From Plantago major (taxonomy: Eukaryota; Streptophyta; Magnoliopsida; Lamiales; Plantaginaceae): a stretch of 64,000 bases of DNA. The stretch is from positions 24,528,667 through 24,592,666 of the forward strand of contig CM048842.1 in assembly GCA_026545765.1 (NCBI GenBank), given 5' to 3'. How positions within the stretch are numbered: the stretch's first letter is position 1; every line of letters starts with the position of its first letter. Below are positions 12,026 through 23,392 of this stretch, in pieces. A program made the translations under genes and the position numbers. Under the pieces are notes generated by a model that saw only the letters and a list, made by a program, of their open reading frames with translations, searched no databases and had not been told where the DNA came from.

Positions 12026-15000
12026 TGTAAGACCCCTAATGAAAAGAAGTTAATTTATAAAAATTCATAGATGGGCCATTTAGAGAGATACATTAAATGT
12101 TTTAATGAAGACGTTCGTCGCGTATGAGGCTTTAATGAAATTTAAGGTCGACGAAATCTCACATTCGGGGACACTACGAAGAGCCGATGTAACCTGGAGA
12201 TGAAGCGATGCTCATCCGTTCAATATCAACAAATTTTACCTTGATCTAATAAACTTCTCGACACCTTATCAAAATACTTTTCCGAAGGACCAAAAACTAA
12301 AACGCTAACCAAATTAACATTACTAAGAAAATCGAGCACAACCGAGCAAGTAAATCACCTATGAGCAAGTTGGTTCTTGCTTGTACTTAAAGTAACATAA
12401 GTAAGAAGAAACTAATAGTCTAGTTGACTAAGTGAATCTTGTTGACTAAGTCAATATAAGACCTACAATAGTCATCTTTTTCCTCATTCACTCTCTCATT
12501 CCCGAACACTTCAACCTCCATTAACAAACCTCCATAGCCAAACTCCTTCAAGCTTCACATCTCTACTTATCCTTCACCATTTCTCACTTGCATATACATA
12601 TTACTTATCCTCTCAACTTGAGAAAGCTAATGACACATCTCAATTCATGATCAAGCTACAACAACAAGTTAGAAGATAATAAAATCATACCCATTCCTTT
12701 CCCTTGTTCTTCTATTTCATCATTTCCATTCTGTTCACTCTCTAACACATCTAAGTCCATTCAACACTTGCTAGGAGTTAGATTTGTCAATCCAATTATG
12801 AAGTGGAGAATGAATTGATTCAAAACTCTATGAAGAAAAGTGAAAAGGTGGGTTAAAAATGTTCTTCTAAAACTAGTTTTTAATCTTTATGCATGCATAT
12901 GTTTTTGATGAAATTTTGATGATTATTCTCTTCAAAACTAAAAAAATTGAGTAATATGGCCTCACAATCAATTGGGTAACTCATCTAATGGATTGCATGT
13001 TGATTTTGAAGTAGAATAAGCTCAAATCTTGAAAATTCCCAAATCCCGTAAGCAATCTGCCCTATTTTTGTAAAATAAAAATTAAATACTTTCCTTCATT
13101 TGTTGATGTTGGTAATTTAATTAGATATGTAAAACATTATAATTTATCTCTGAGATTTGAAATTTGGTTAAAATATGGTTTAATGAATTAACTAAAATTC
13201 GCGAAAGTTTCAACATTTACATTGTTGACAGAACAGGGTACTGTTAGTAAAACCCCAATAATGATTCTGAAAAATGATCAAATTGTCTTTAATCTATGAA
13301 AAATGAAATATCCATGCGATGTTGATATTTCCCAGCAAGAATTATGATATTTGGAGTTGAATAAAATATTTGGTGAATATTTCTTCATCATTGCTCACTG
13401 TATGAGCAGTTTAGGTAGAAAATTCGTAGGTGATAGTATATAAAGGTGTTTTAAACTAAAAAAATATGTTTTTAATAGAAAACACAGTAATCTAGCATAA
13501 AAAAAATTATAAGCAAGAGAATTGACAACGTTTGACCACTGAAATGTATTTTATAATGAAGGACTACCAAACTACCAGAATCGAAATTTTATGAACCGAA
13601 CCTAAATTTAATGAGATCACACCAAAAAGGGAAACTAAATTGAGATGGAAGAAGATATCTTGGGCGTACTATTATTGATTGCTTGCTTGATCTTTTGGGC
13701 AAGAATGCTTATACATAGTTGGTCTTACATTCATTAGGGACATTTGTATGTACTTGAACTCGAAGGTGCTGTGTATTTTATCCTTTCTGAGTCTCCTAAT
13801 GAGTCATATAATTAGGTTGATAGATATGTGCTTGGTGACATGTTAATGTTTGTCTTCTTTAAGTGTTCTGTTAGTAATCCAATTTGTATCATTGTCTGAT
13901 GTTATTGCATAAATTGCCAGCCTTGTTGCTCTGTTATTGTATTTATGTGTTCAGACTTGTGAAGCATATCATGTTATATTTAAATGATTGTATGTTCTTG
14001 TCCAGTTAGTCAGATTATATGCATAATTGTGTGATTAGTGATAAATATACGTTACTGCTTATCTTCATAATTGTTAGCGACAAATTGTTAAATTATTATG
14101 TAATTATATGCCTAGTTGATTCTACTGGCTTATGCTCGTTTGTGGGGGTTAAAGGGTATCGATATGTTTTTTTGCGTAATGTTAAGTAGTGTTACCTTTT
14201 ATCAGGATTTGCGGGTCACTATTTGGCAAGGTCATCTAAGGTGAGTGTTCTACCCAAAAAGTATATGTATAGTTTGCGAAACTACAAGAAGCTATTTTAA
14301 TATTATATATATAGTACTGCATCTCAAATATTGTGAAACTCAAGAAATCAAGTTCTGAAAACTGCATCAAATCTTTTTCTCATGCTTCCGCTCTAAAAAG
14401 ATATATATGTATATGATTTATTATGATCTTCGTTTCACTTGATTGATTGATTCGCTTCGACCGATATGTGTGCAATTGTGGTTGGGGTTTCTAAGTGGAC
14501 ATACATGGGCAGTTGTGTCTATCGAGTTGTTCATGAAGTACCTTTACTTACTATCCCTAGACGCGAGGCAGAAGTCGCCGAGGTCTTTGGGAGTAGTAGT
14601 GTTCCACCCCTGTACCATGGCAGGGTCTTCTTCTTCGTCTTCGTTTGACAGTGGTAGCACCCGGTCTGGAGTGATAAGGGCTTGGATTGTGTTTATAAGG
14701 CTGACTGCACCAATGATAATTTATTCTCTTCGTTATATGTTTTCATCGATTATTTTTATATTATGATTCGTTTGATTTTAAAAACCATATTTCGTTATTA
14801 CATAATTCGTTGTTCACTTAGCACAGAACCTCACTGAGTTTTATCTCACACTTGATTTGATACCTTCTTGTAGATTCTGCTACTCAGGATGGCTCAGAGA
14901 CTTAGATGTTCAGCAGCAGAGAGTGGGGAGTGTTCTTTTAGTATTTTGGGATTGTTTGGAAAATTGTTTTGAACCCTTCGTTTTATTAGTGATTAGTAGC

Positions 15001-15104
15001 TGCTTGTGGCTTTGTTTAGACTTTTGTAAAACGTTTTGCATCTTCTCTAGACTTTTCATATAAAGAAGTTTATTTTTATTACTTAAATTTTTCGTGGCGT
15101 TACA
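12026..15104 (+). repeat. B1 3' LTR (3079 bp)
   Basis: The repeat starts TGTAAGACCCCTAATG and ends CGTGGCGTTACA. It is collinear with LTRs at 16058-19134 and 26797-29461. A TATA-like box lies at 13437-13444. No conserved protein is encoded. Confidence 0.92.
13437..13444 (+). promoter_or_regulatory. TATA-like box in B LTR
   Basis: TATATAAA lies 1411 bases into the LTR. The B2 3' LTR has the same box at the same offset (28209-28216); the B2 5' LTR has a changed version. A role as LTR promoter is inferred. Confidence 0.35.
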
Positions 15105-15748
15105 TCTACTTTCATATTTTCAATTCCAAGCGTTGTAAACACTTAGAGATTTCAATCTCTCTTTTAATTCGAAGAAGCATTATTGATCTTTCTGACGTTC
15201 GCAGGGACCAATAGGCGCCCAGGTATTCAATAGTACGAGTTAGGCGGTTGCTGTTAATAACTTGTATTGTGACATATTGATATCTGATCGTTGAACGCAT
15301 TCTTGATCGTTGTGAACTTGCATCAGTCTTTACCTCTAATTAGTATATATCCTGATGAGGGCATAGCCAGTGATAAGCTTTTTGTCGTAACTCATACGTA
15401 CTTATAATCTGTATCTGGTTCGATTTTGCAATAGCAAAGTGTTGCATTCGCGGGCAGTGTCCCATTAGCTATATCGCATCAGCACTTTTGAAAGATCAGC
15501 TTACATTGTTTTAATTGTATAAATTGCATGATCTAGGTATTACCTTGTCTTGTAATTGTAATTTGTTGTAGGGGTTTGAAGTATCAACCTTACCCACACT
15601 ATCAGTTTACAACTTACACCTTGAGCCTACACCTTAGAACTAGCTTAATCAATTTTTCGACAGAACGACCCTGTGGTTTTAAGCATTGTTTTACTACGAC
15701 AACCGCTTTACTAGTGTTATTTTACAAGTATTAATTTTGAGCGCATCA
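15105..15748 (+). mobile_element. Ty3/Athila-type LTR 3' fragment
   Basis: This stretch ends with GACCCTGTGGTTTTAAGC, then GACAACCGCTTTACTAG, then TTTTGAGCGCATCA. The end is clearly related to the ends of the A, C and D LTRs (GACTCTGTGGTTTAGC, then AACAACTGCTTACTAC, then TTTGAGCACATCA). It is therefore the 3' end of a related but distinct LTR. No tRNA-Asp primer site follows, so it may be a 3' LTR or a rearranged piece. It is a fossil of unknown age. Confidence 0.6.
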
Positions 15749-16057
15749 CAAGGGAATAAAATTAGCTGCCGTTCTTGTGCTTTGCTCTTTTTGCACGTTT
15801 ATTTCATTCTCTTTTTTTTCTTGTGCTTTGCTCTTTTTGCACAGATTTTCTATTTTTTCATTTTTTTTCTATCTCAATGTTGCAAGTGTCCCAATAGGTT
15901 GCCTAAGATCCGTACTTTTGTACGTGTCGATTTGGTATACACCCCATCAACCCTCACAACATACGAGCATCGCCCACGCGCTAGTTTATAGGTTGTATTT
16001 GGCATGCATTTTGGAAACAAAACCATCAACCCTCACAGCGTACGCACAATCAGCCCC
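15749..16057 (-). mobile_element. Ty3/Athila-type 3' non-coding fragments, reversed
   Basis: The minus strand at about 15905-15960 matches the block that reads GTGAGGGTTGATGG, then TATACCAAACTGACACGCAC, then AAAAGTGCGGAC in elements A, C and D. A second short match to the GAGGGTTGATGG part is near 16020-16035. A 20-base sequence GTGCTTTGCTCTTTTTGCAC occurs twice (about 15777 and 15822). These are small scrambled pieces of a related element. No gene is visible. Confidence 0.5.
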
Positions 16058-18310
16058 TGTAAGACCCCTAATGAAAATAAGTTAATTGATAAAAATTCAT
16101 AGACGGGCCTTTTAGAGAGATACATTAAATGTTTTAATGAAGACGTTCGTCGCGTATGAGGCTTTAATGAAATTTAATGTCGATGAAATCTCACATTCGG
16201 GGACACCACGAAGAGTCGATGTAACTTGGAGACAAGGCGATGCTCATCTGTCAAATATCAACAAATTTTACCTTGATCGAATAAACTTCTCGACACCTTA
16301 TCAAACTAATTTTTCGAAGGACCAAAAATCTAAAACGCTAACCAAATTAACATTACTAAGAAAATCGAGCACAACCGAGCAAGTAAATCACCTATGATCA
16401 AGTTAGTTCTTGCTTGTATTTAAACTAACATAAGTAAGAAGAAACTAATAGTCTAGTTGACTAAGTCAATATAAGACCTACAATAGTCATCTTCTTCCTC
16501 ATTCACTCTCTCATTCTCCAACACTTCAACCTCCATTGATAAACCTCCATAGCCAAACCTCTTTAAGTTTCAAATCCCCACTTATCCTCCACTATTTCTC
16601 ACATGCAAATACATATTCCTTATCCTCTCAACTTGAGAAAGCTAATAACACAACTCAATTTATGATCAAAGCACAATCAAAGAAGTTAGAAGGTAATAAA
16701 TTCCACTCACTCTTCTTCCTTAAAATTTTATTCCATAATCTCAATTGTCTTCCACACTAACACATCTAATTCCATTCAACACTTGCTAGGAGTTCAATTT
16801 GTCAATCCAATTTTGAAGTGGAGAATGAATTCATCCAAAACCCTATGAGAAATGTGTTAAGGTGGGTTAAAATTGTTCTACTAAAACTAGTTTTTAATCT
16901 TGGTGCATGCATGTTTTCTTGATAAAATCTTGATGATTTTCCCTTTAAAACTAAAGTAAATGAGTAATATGGCCTCAAAATCAATTGGGTAAGTCATTTA
17001 ATGAATTGCATGTTGATTTTGAAGTAGTAGAAACTCAATTCTTGATAATTCCCAAATCCCGCAAGCAATCTGCCCTGTTTTTGTCAAATGCAAAATAAAT
17101 ACTTTCCTTCATTTGTTGATGTTAAGAACTAAACTAGACATGTCTAACATTATATTTAATCTCTGATATTTGGAATGAGGTTACAATGGGATTTAATAAA
17201 TTAAATAAAATTCGTGAAAGATTCAATATTTACAATGTTGACAGAACAGGGTACTATTAGTAAAACCACTATAATCCTTCTTTACAATGATAAAATTGTC
17301 GTTAATCTATGAAAACTGAAATATCCATGAGATGTTGATATTTCCCAGCAAGAATTATGATATTTGGAGTTGCATAAAATATTTGGTGAATATTTCTCCG
17401 TCATTGCTCACTGCATGAGAAGTTTAGGTAGAAAATTCCTAGGTGATAGTATATACAGGTGTTTTAGACTCAAAAGTATGTTTTGAATAGAAAACACAGT
17501 AATCTAGCATAAAAACAATTACAAACACGAGAATTGAGAACGTTTGACCACTTAAATATATTTTATAATGAAGGACTAGCAAACTGTCAGAATCGGGATT
17601 TTATGAACCGAACCTAAATTTAATGCGATCCCACCAAAAAGGGAAACTAAATCGAGATGGAAGAAGATGGCTTAGGCGTATTGTTATTGATTGCTAGCTT
17701 GATCTTTTGGGCAAGAAAGCTTATTCATAGTTGGTCTTACATTCATTAGGGACATTTGTATGTACTTGAACTCGAGGGTGCTGTGTATTTTATTCTTTGT
17801 GAGTCTCCTAATGAGTCATATAATTAGGTTGTCAGATATGTGCTTGGTGACATGTTAATGTTTGTCTATTTTAAGTGTTCTATTAGTAATCCAATTTGTA
17901 TCACTGTCTGATGTTATTGCATAAATTGCCAGCCTTGTTGCCCCGTTATTGTATTTCTGTGTTCAGAATTGTGAAGCATATCTTGCTATATTTAAATAAT
18001 TGTGTGTTATTGTTCAATTAGTCTGATTATATGGATAATTGTGTGATTAGTGATAAATATACGTTACTGCTTATCTTTATAATTGTTAGGGACAAATTGT
18101 TAAATTATTATGTAATTATATGCCTAGTTGATTCTACTGGCTTATGATCGTTTGTGGGGGTTAAAGGGTATTGATAAGTGTTTTTGCGTAATACTATTAA
18201 GTAGTGTTACCTTTTATCAGGATTTGCGGGTTGCTATTTGGCAAGGTCATCTAAGGTGAGTGTTCTACCCAAAAAGTATATGTATATTTGTGAAACTACA
18301 AGAAGCTATT

Positions 18311-18370
<60 letters not shown>

Positions 18371-19134
18371 TTGCATCTCAAATATTGTGAAACTCATGAA
18401 ATCAAGTTCTGAAAACTGCATCAAATCTTTTTCTCATGCTTCCGCTCTAAAAAGATATATATGTATATGATTTATTATGATCTTCGTTTGATTTGATTGA
18501 TTGATTCGCTTGGACCGATATGTGCGCAATTGTGGTGTGGGTTTCTGAGTGGACATACTTGGGCAGTTGTGTCTGTCGAGTTGTTCATGAAGTACCTCTG
18601 CTAACTATCCCTAGACGCGAGACAGAAGTCGCCAAGGTCTTTGGGAGTAGTAGTGTTTTACCCCCTGTACCATGGCAGAGTCTTCATCTTCGTCTTCGTT
18701 TGACAGTGGTAGCACCCTGTCTGGAGTGATAAGGGCTTGGATTGGGGTTATAAGGTTGACTGCACCAACGATAGTTTCTTCGCTTCGTTATATGTTTTCT
18801 TCAATTATTTTTATATTATGATTCGTTTGATATAAAAACCATACTTCATTATTACATAATTCGATGTTCACTTAGCACAGAACCTCACTGAGTTTTATCT
18901 CACACTAGATTTGTTACGTTCTTGTAGATTTTGTCTCCTTGGAGTCCTGACGTTCAGTAGCAGAGATAGTGGCGTTTCTTTTATGAGTTTGGGATTGTTT
19001 GGAGAATTGTTTTGAACCCTTCGTTTTATTAGTGATTAGTAGATGCTTGTGGCTTCATTTAGACGTGTAAAAATTTTGCGTCTTCTCTAGACGTTTCAAA
19101 TAAAGAAATTTATTTTTATTTTCGGGTCATTACA
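16058..19134 (+). repeat. B2 5' LTR (3077 bp)
   Basis: The repeat starts TGTAAGACCCCTAATG and ends GGGTCATTACA, followed by the primer site. It contains a long TA microsatellite (about 18317-18367) that is expanded only in this copy. Confidence 0.92.
18317..18367. repeat. (TA)n microsatellite
   Basis: About 50 bases of pure alternating TA inside the B2 5' LTR. The other B LTRs have a much shorter TA run at the same place (for example 14302-14312), so this is a local expansion. Confidence 0.95.
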
Positions 19135-19136
19135 GT

Positions 19137-19149
19137 TGGTATCAGAGCC
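19137..19149 (+). other. B2 primer-binding site (tRNA-iMet type)
   Basis: TGGTATCAGAGCC lies two bases inside the 5' LTR end. It is complementary to the 3' end of plant initiator tRNA-Met. Confidence 0.85.
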
Positions 19150-19357
19150 TGAGTTTTTACTCGGGCTGTACCGGGATATGATTTTCGGAATTTAGGTTGT
19201 GCGAGTGAGGTGTCTAAGTTGCTGAACCTAGGTTGTGTCTTTCGTGTTAACTGGTCCTCGAGTTGTCGTCTTGTTACTATGATATGAAAGTGATTGACGT
19301 ATGAGTGCTCAATTTGATTTGCTTGACGTATGTGATTCTAATTTTCTCGTGTCCTAT

Positions 19358-19362
19358 GATCA
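19358..19362. repeat. Target-site duplication of A, left copy
   Basis: GATCA, identical to 24753-24757. Related B1 sequence carries one copy (TATGATCAAAATG near 9987). Confidence 0.92.
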
Positions 19363-20724
19363 TGATGAGACGATAATTTAGAGTCTCATTTGGTGCTTTT
19401 TAGCGTTCTTTGTTAGTCTTTGTTTATGGGTTTATAGTGTTTTTGTACGTTTTTATGCTTTGGTGCTTTATTTGTGTTTTGCAGGATTTTTGTGTTCCGA
19501 AGGTGAAAATCGGAGTGAAAACAATGGTTCTAGATCTTTGAATGTAGAGTAACTGGGCAAAAACGGAAGTGGATTCGGAGTTCGGACGAAGATTTCAGAG
19601 CCATTTTAGCGAAGCTTGCAAAAGTGAAGTTTTACGGAGTAGTCTAGCCATTTTGGCCATAACTCTCCATATGATGTTCGATTTACCTGATCTCGGTGGC
19701 CATGGAAAGATAATTCAAAGGGCTACAACTTTTGTCCAAAATCGTAGCCAAATTCCTCCAGTGGAAAAAGTTACGGAGGTTCTAAGCTCTCCGCGGTGAA
19801 TGGATATTTTCGCCGCGGCGAGATTTTACGAGGAAAAAAGAGGAGCTACACAGGGTTTCTCGCCGCGGCGAGCTATTTTCCTCGCCATAGCGAGATTCGG
19901 CGAGAACGCCCAGATTCAGCATATTTTTTCCTTTTTAGGTCAGGATTAGGTCATCTTTTGCCATAACTTCTTATACTCGATTTTTACATGGAAAAAGCTC
20001 CTAGAATAACAACCATCGGGATCGAATTCTTGGTAATTATAGATAACTCTCTATTGTTTATCTATTTACAATCCGTGTTTGCTATTCTTTATCGAATTGT
20101 ACGAGCTTGCACGCGATTATCAACCTGTTTATGTTTAACATGATCAATACCTTGAAGTCTTTCATCTTTGCTTCCCTCATGAGTAGTTAAACCGCTCTGA
20201 ATGTGGTAGTTATGTGATAGTTATGTGTATTCGAATCTAGGGTTTATATTTGTTCATATAGGTTAGGCTCATTCAAAGATTTTCGTAAAACCTATCAATC
20301 CAATTCCCTCGTTCAAAGATCTTCTAAAATCATTTTCGGTTAAGGATCGTGGATTGACGACCCACGATTACACTCATTCAAAAACCTTCAAATAACGATT
20401 GGTAAAGGTTGGATTGATCGATTTATGTACACCGACCGTGTGACAAGTAGGAATGATTACCCTAGAGCTAATTAGCATAGCTGGATCATTACTACCGTGT
20501 TCGCTTTCTTTCTCTGATCAAAACCAGTTTATCTGTTTTCTGTTTTGAATCTGTGTTTTAGAAGTACAAAAAACCATATCAATCTGTTTTCATAAATAAT
20601 TGATTGCTCTCAATCGTTGTGGTAGCTTGATTAAATACTTAGCGAACGACTCTGTGGTTTAGCTTTGTCTGTTTATAACAACTGCTTACTACTTGGTTTT
20701 CTAAGTAATAATTTGAGCACATCA
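19363..20724 (+). repeat. A 5' LTR
   Basis: Starts TGATGAGACGATAATTTAGA and ends TTTGAGCACATCA. GC-rich palindromes based on CTCGCCGCGGCGAG lie at 19810-19821 and 19859-19872, with a degenerate one at 19881-19894. The frame at 19569-19799 is incidental LTR sequence. Confidence 0.95.
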
Positions 20725-20728
20725 AATT

Positions 20729-20746
20729 TGGCGCCGCTGCCGGGGA
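20729..20746 (+). other. A primer-binding site (tRNA-Asp type)
   Basis: TGGCGCCGCTGCCGGGGA differs by one base from the complement of the plant tRNA-Asp 3' end. This site is typical of Athila/Tat-group Ty3 elements. Confidence 0.85.
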
Positions 20747-20889
20747 ATTAATTCCTACTGTAGCGTTTAAGTGTGATTTTTTGTGTTTATAGTTTTCTTT
20801 TGTTTAGTTAGTTTTTGTTTTGTCAGAACTACTCATGGTTTCTTGTCTTCGTGTGTGTAGGAACTTATGCAACCAAGAAACCATATCTG

Positions 20890-21342
20890 ATGGACATCTA
20901 CACTATTCGCCAGAAAGAGAGGGGACTCCTTCATAGTTTCCATCAGTTTCCTGGAGAAAGATTCTATGATGCGTGGTATCGGTTTCGAGAGCTTGAAAAA
21001 GGGTGCATAAATGCTAGGTTGAGCAGTAGGGATGTGATAGGATGTTTCTATTTTGGATTGACCAAGGATGATCAAACAATATTAGAAGAAGCCGCGAGAC
21101 AACCCATAGATGAGTTTAAACTTAAACAATTCTTTGAGTTAGCCAATTCTTTGAGTTTGTCGATGTTGCTGATTGAGGACATCCAGCGTGAGAAGATAAA
21201 CCATCTTGCTGAGCTGACTTCTGAATCTGCCCTTACTATACAAGAAGAAACACATTCTACTTGCTTACCTGCTGAGCTGACTCCTGAATCTTCCCCTACG
21301 GTACATGAAGAAACCCATGATTCGCACGTCATAGTCCCATAA
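20890..21342 (+). CDS. A gag-like fragment
   Basis: This is the only protein-like frame in A. From the ATG at 20890 (the frame is open from about 20815) it encodes about 150 residues. Residues around FPGERFYDAWYRFREL and the following CFYFGLTKDDQTILEEAA match the middle of Ty3/Athila retrotransposon gag, where the usual wording is GESLYDAWERFKEL and then FYNGL. The C-terminal third consists of ELT-E-S-x-T/P-T-EE-T repeats with no known role. It is much shorter than a full gag and has no zinc knuckle. It may be a remnant or a reduced packaging factor. The function is not shown. Confidence 0.55.
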   Translation: MDIYTIRQKERGLLHSFHQFPGERFYDAWYRFRELEKGCINARLSSRDVIGCFYFGLTKDDQTILEEAARQPIDEFKLKQFFELANSLSLSMLLIEDIQREKINHLAELTSESALTIQEETHSTCLPAELTPESSPTVHEETHDSHVIVP

Positions 21343-21465
21343 TACACATTGGACTGCCCAGGGAGTTTCGACCCACTTTGTCGTTTTTATTTTCCCTCTG
21401 ATTCTCATAGTTATTTTTTAGTTTTTAATTTTTCTAATTTGTTTAATTTTAGTTTGCAGGGAATC

Positions 21466-21570
21466 ATGGAATTGTTAGAGAACTTGAGGAGAGGAGCTAA
21501 GGATGGCTCACAAAATGCTGAGGATACCGGAAAGGATGCAAGGGATTCGTTCCCGTTCGATAATGGATAG
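21466..21570 (+). CDS. Short frame in A, 34 codons
   Basis: The reading MELLENLRRGAKDGSQNAED is hydrophilic and matches nothing I recognise. It follows a pyrimidine-rich stretch ending TTTGCAG that looks like a splice acceptor. It may be the tail of the gag region or chance. Confidence 0.2.
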   Translation: MELLENLRRGAKDGSQNAEDTGKDARDSFPFDNG

Positions 21571-21610
21571 CATCATTCCCAAAAAGTCGAGCCAACAACT
21601 ATAATAAAAG

Positions 21611-21637
21611 GCGCTTCACGGGAGGCAACCCGGGCGT
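21611..21637 (+). repeat. Conserved GGGAGGCAACCC hairpin in A
   Basis: GGG and CCC flank the loop AGGCAA, preceded by GCGCTTC. Element D has the same motif at 56656-56679, at the end of its gag-protease block. The motif is widespread in Athila-group elements as I remember them. Confidence 0.5.
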
Positions 21638-23392
21638 AAGTTTTCTTTATTATCAGTTTTTTGTTTTTTCTTTTCTGTTCCTTCGCTTGCTTAAACTTGA
21701 AACTCGAGGACGAGCTAAAGTTTAGGTTTGGGGAGGGATTTCATGTGTTTTGGGTCCATTTTTATCGCTTTCATAGTGGTGGTCGGTGAGCCACATAGGA
21801 TTGCATATCTTTTTGCGGCCTGTGTGCCTTATTTGTCTACGTGGGGTGGTATGTTAGCCACTTTTATGTGTTTGTTTTGTTTTCAGTTTATGTCTGTACG
21901 TGTTTGTGGGAGCGGAACCTTTGTGCTCACATGAGGAAACTCGTAAAATTCTAGCCGAGGCCTGGAATTTCGATCTCGCGAGGTGAGATCGCATTAGAGT
22001 CGAAGAGAAAAAAATTCGAAATTTCGCCCTCGCCGCGGCGAGCATTTTGCTTCGCCGCGGCGAGATAAGTCGAGAGGATGGGATTTAGTTTCGTAAAATC
22101 TTGCCGCGGCGAGCCTTTTGCTTCCCGTGGCGAGAACTTTCCCCAAAAATCTTTTTTCGTCTCGTAAAAACTCGCCGCGGCAAGCCTAGTTTTTTTAAAT
22201 AGAGTCTTTTTGCCTACTTTCTGATTTTTATGGTGAGTATGAGTTGTTCTCCCAAGTCAAGCATCTATTGTGATTATTAAATTTGCTAGCTGCTTATGTT
22301 TTGCATGATATTTGACTGAAAGTGGCGTGGTGGATTTAAAATCCTATAAGTCTGTTTTCTTGTAAATAGCCAGTCTGTTTTCTTGTAAATAGCCAGTCTG
22401 TTTAGCTCTTTGGTCCAAAAAGCCGGTGAGAAACCTTTAGCCAATGAAAAAATATTATACCGGCACCTGTGTGATTTATTCGGGAAGTGCAAACTCACTT
22501 GTTTGCGCCTCATCATGCTCATGTGTACACTGTGTAAGTTAAGTATGACGAACGGCATGCTCTTCATGATCTATTTTATCGAAGCCAATCCATTGCAAAG
22601 AACCGGTTTGGGGAGAAGAATTCAGCTGTCCTGATAATATTATTTATATACTTGTAATTTTTATTGCTTCCCCTGTATTTGATTTGTCTCAGAGTGTATC
22701 TGTGGTGCTTGTCCTCACCGTTGTCTTGTTGGGCGTATTTCAAATACTACCTATATACCGACGTGGTCCTAAAAAGCCATATGTCCGTGAGGGTTGATGG
22801 CCACGTATACCAAACTGACACGCACAAAAGTGCGGACTTCGGTAAAACAGACACTACCAAAAAAGTGAGACTAAAAGAGTCCATTGTGGCCAATTGATTA
22901 GCATACATTTCATTCTATGCAAAAATGTGGTACTATGGGAAGATTGGTTGCATGTTTCTAGCAAGTTGTTGCACGCGAAGAAAAAGTCCCTTCCGACTTA
23001 ACTGACTGAGTATATTGCATGAGTTATTTGAGGCACTTTTGTGACGAAAGTCACCTTCCTTTCTCTTCATATTTCATGAGCGATTAACCCACTGGACACT
23101 TCCAGAGTGTGAGAGATAGTTGCATAGGATCCTCTTGTGAGGGATTAGAGAGTTAGACTTAAGTGCTATTTACTTGAGAAACTTTGTTGTTTGATTTTCT
23201 GTGCACTATTCTGCCAAGGTTAGTTGAGTGCATAATCTTTGCATCTTGTGAATTTAATGTTTACAATGGTAGATTCGGTCACTTGGGAGTTCAACTCTGT
23301 TTTGTGTTTCTTGTTTGTCTTTTTCTAGAGTCTAGTTTGTCTTTAGTTTGTGTGTTTGCTCGAGGACGAGCAAAGGTTCGGTTTGGGGAGTT
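21638..23392 (+). other. A 3' non-coding region
   Basis: This stretch holds an internal cluster of palindromes (22029-22190) with a TATA-like TTTAAATAG just after it. It has two extra polypurine motifs (21721-21737 and 22605-22620), then the block shared with C and D (about 22241-23380). The final purine tract GTTTGGGGAG (23381-23390) primes plus-strand synthesis at the 3' LTR. No gene was seen. Confidence 0.7.

Larger units (their letters stand above)
9261..15104 (+). mobile_element. B1: non-coding LARD-type LTR element
   Basis: The layout is the end of an LTR (9261-9766), a tRNA-Met-type primer site, a 2259-bp interior, a polypurine tract and a complete 3079-bp LTR. No gag or pol similarity was seen in any frame. 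LTRs longer than the interior, with no coding region, define a large retrotransposon derivative. The left part of the first LTR lies beyond S1 and the window edge. LTR ends TGTAAGACCCC and GGCGTTACA with a tRNA-Met site suggest a Ty3 chromovirus-type parent, but this is inference. It is a fossil; the LTR segments differ by about 5% by eye. Confidence 0.85.
19135..19362 (+). other. B2 interior, left part
   Basis: Non-coding sequence collinear with B1 9767-9994. It ends at GATCA (19358-19362), the target site of element A. Confidence 0.85.

Noticed and set aside
15777-15841. Repeated 20-base sequence that could suggest a small repeat array
   Set aside because: Only two copies with irregular surroundings in a plant genome. 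Not a CRISPR array.
16137-16397. 86-codon frame near the start of the B LTRs, also at 26876-27136
   Set aside because: The two versions differ mostly by amino-acid-changing substitutions and the frame is not kept in the B1 LTR. It looks like LTR sequence that happens to be open.
18317-18367. Long TA tract as a recombination or replication signal
   Set aside because: A simple microsatellite expansion in one LTR copy; the others have a short tract at the same site.
19569-19799. 76-codon frame in the A 5' LTR
   Set aside because: Not kept in the A 3' LTR and overlaps the palindrome-flanking region. No known domain.
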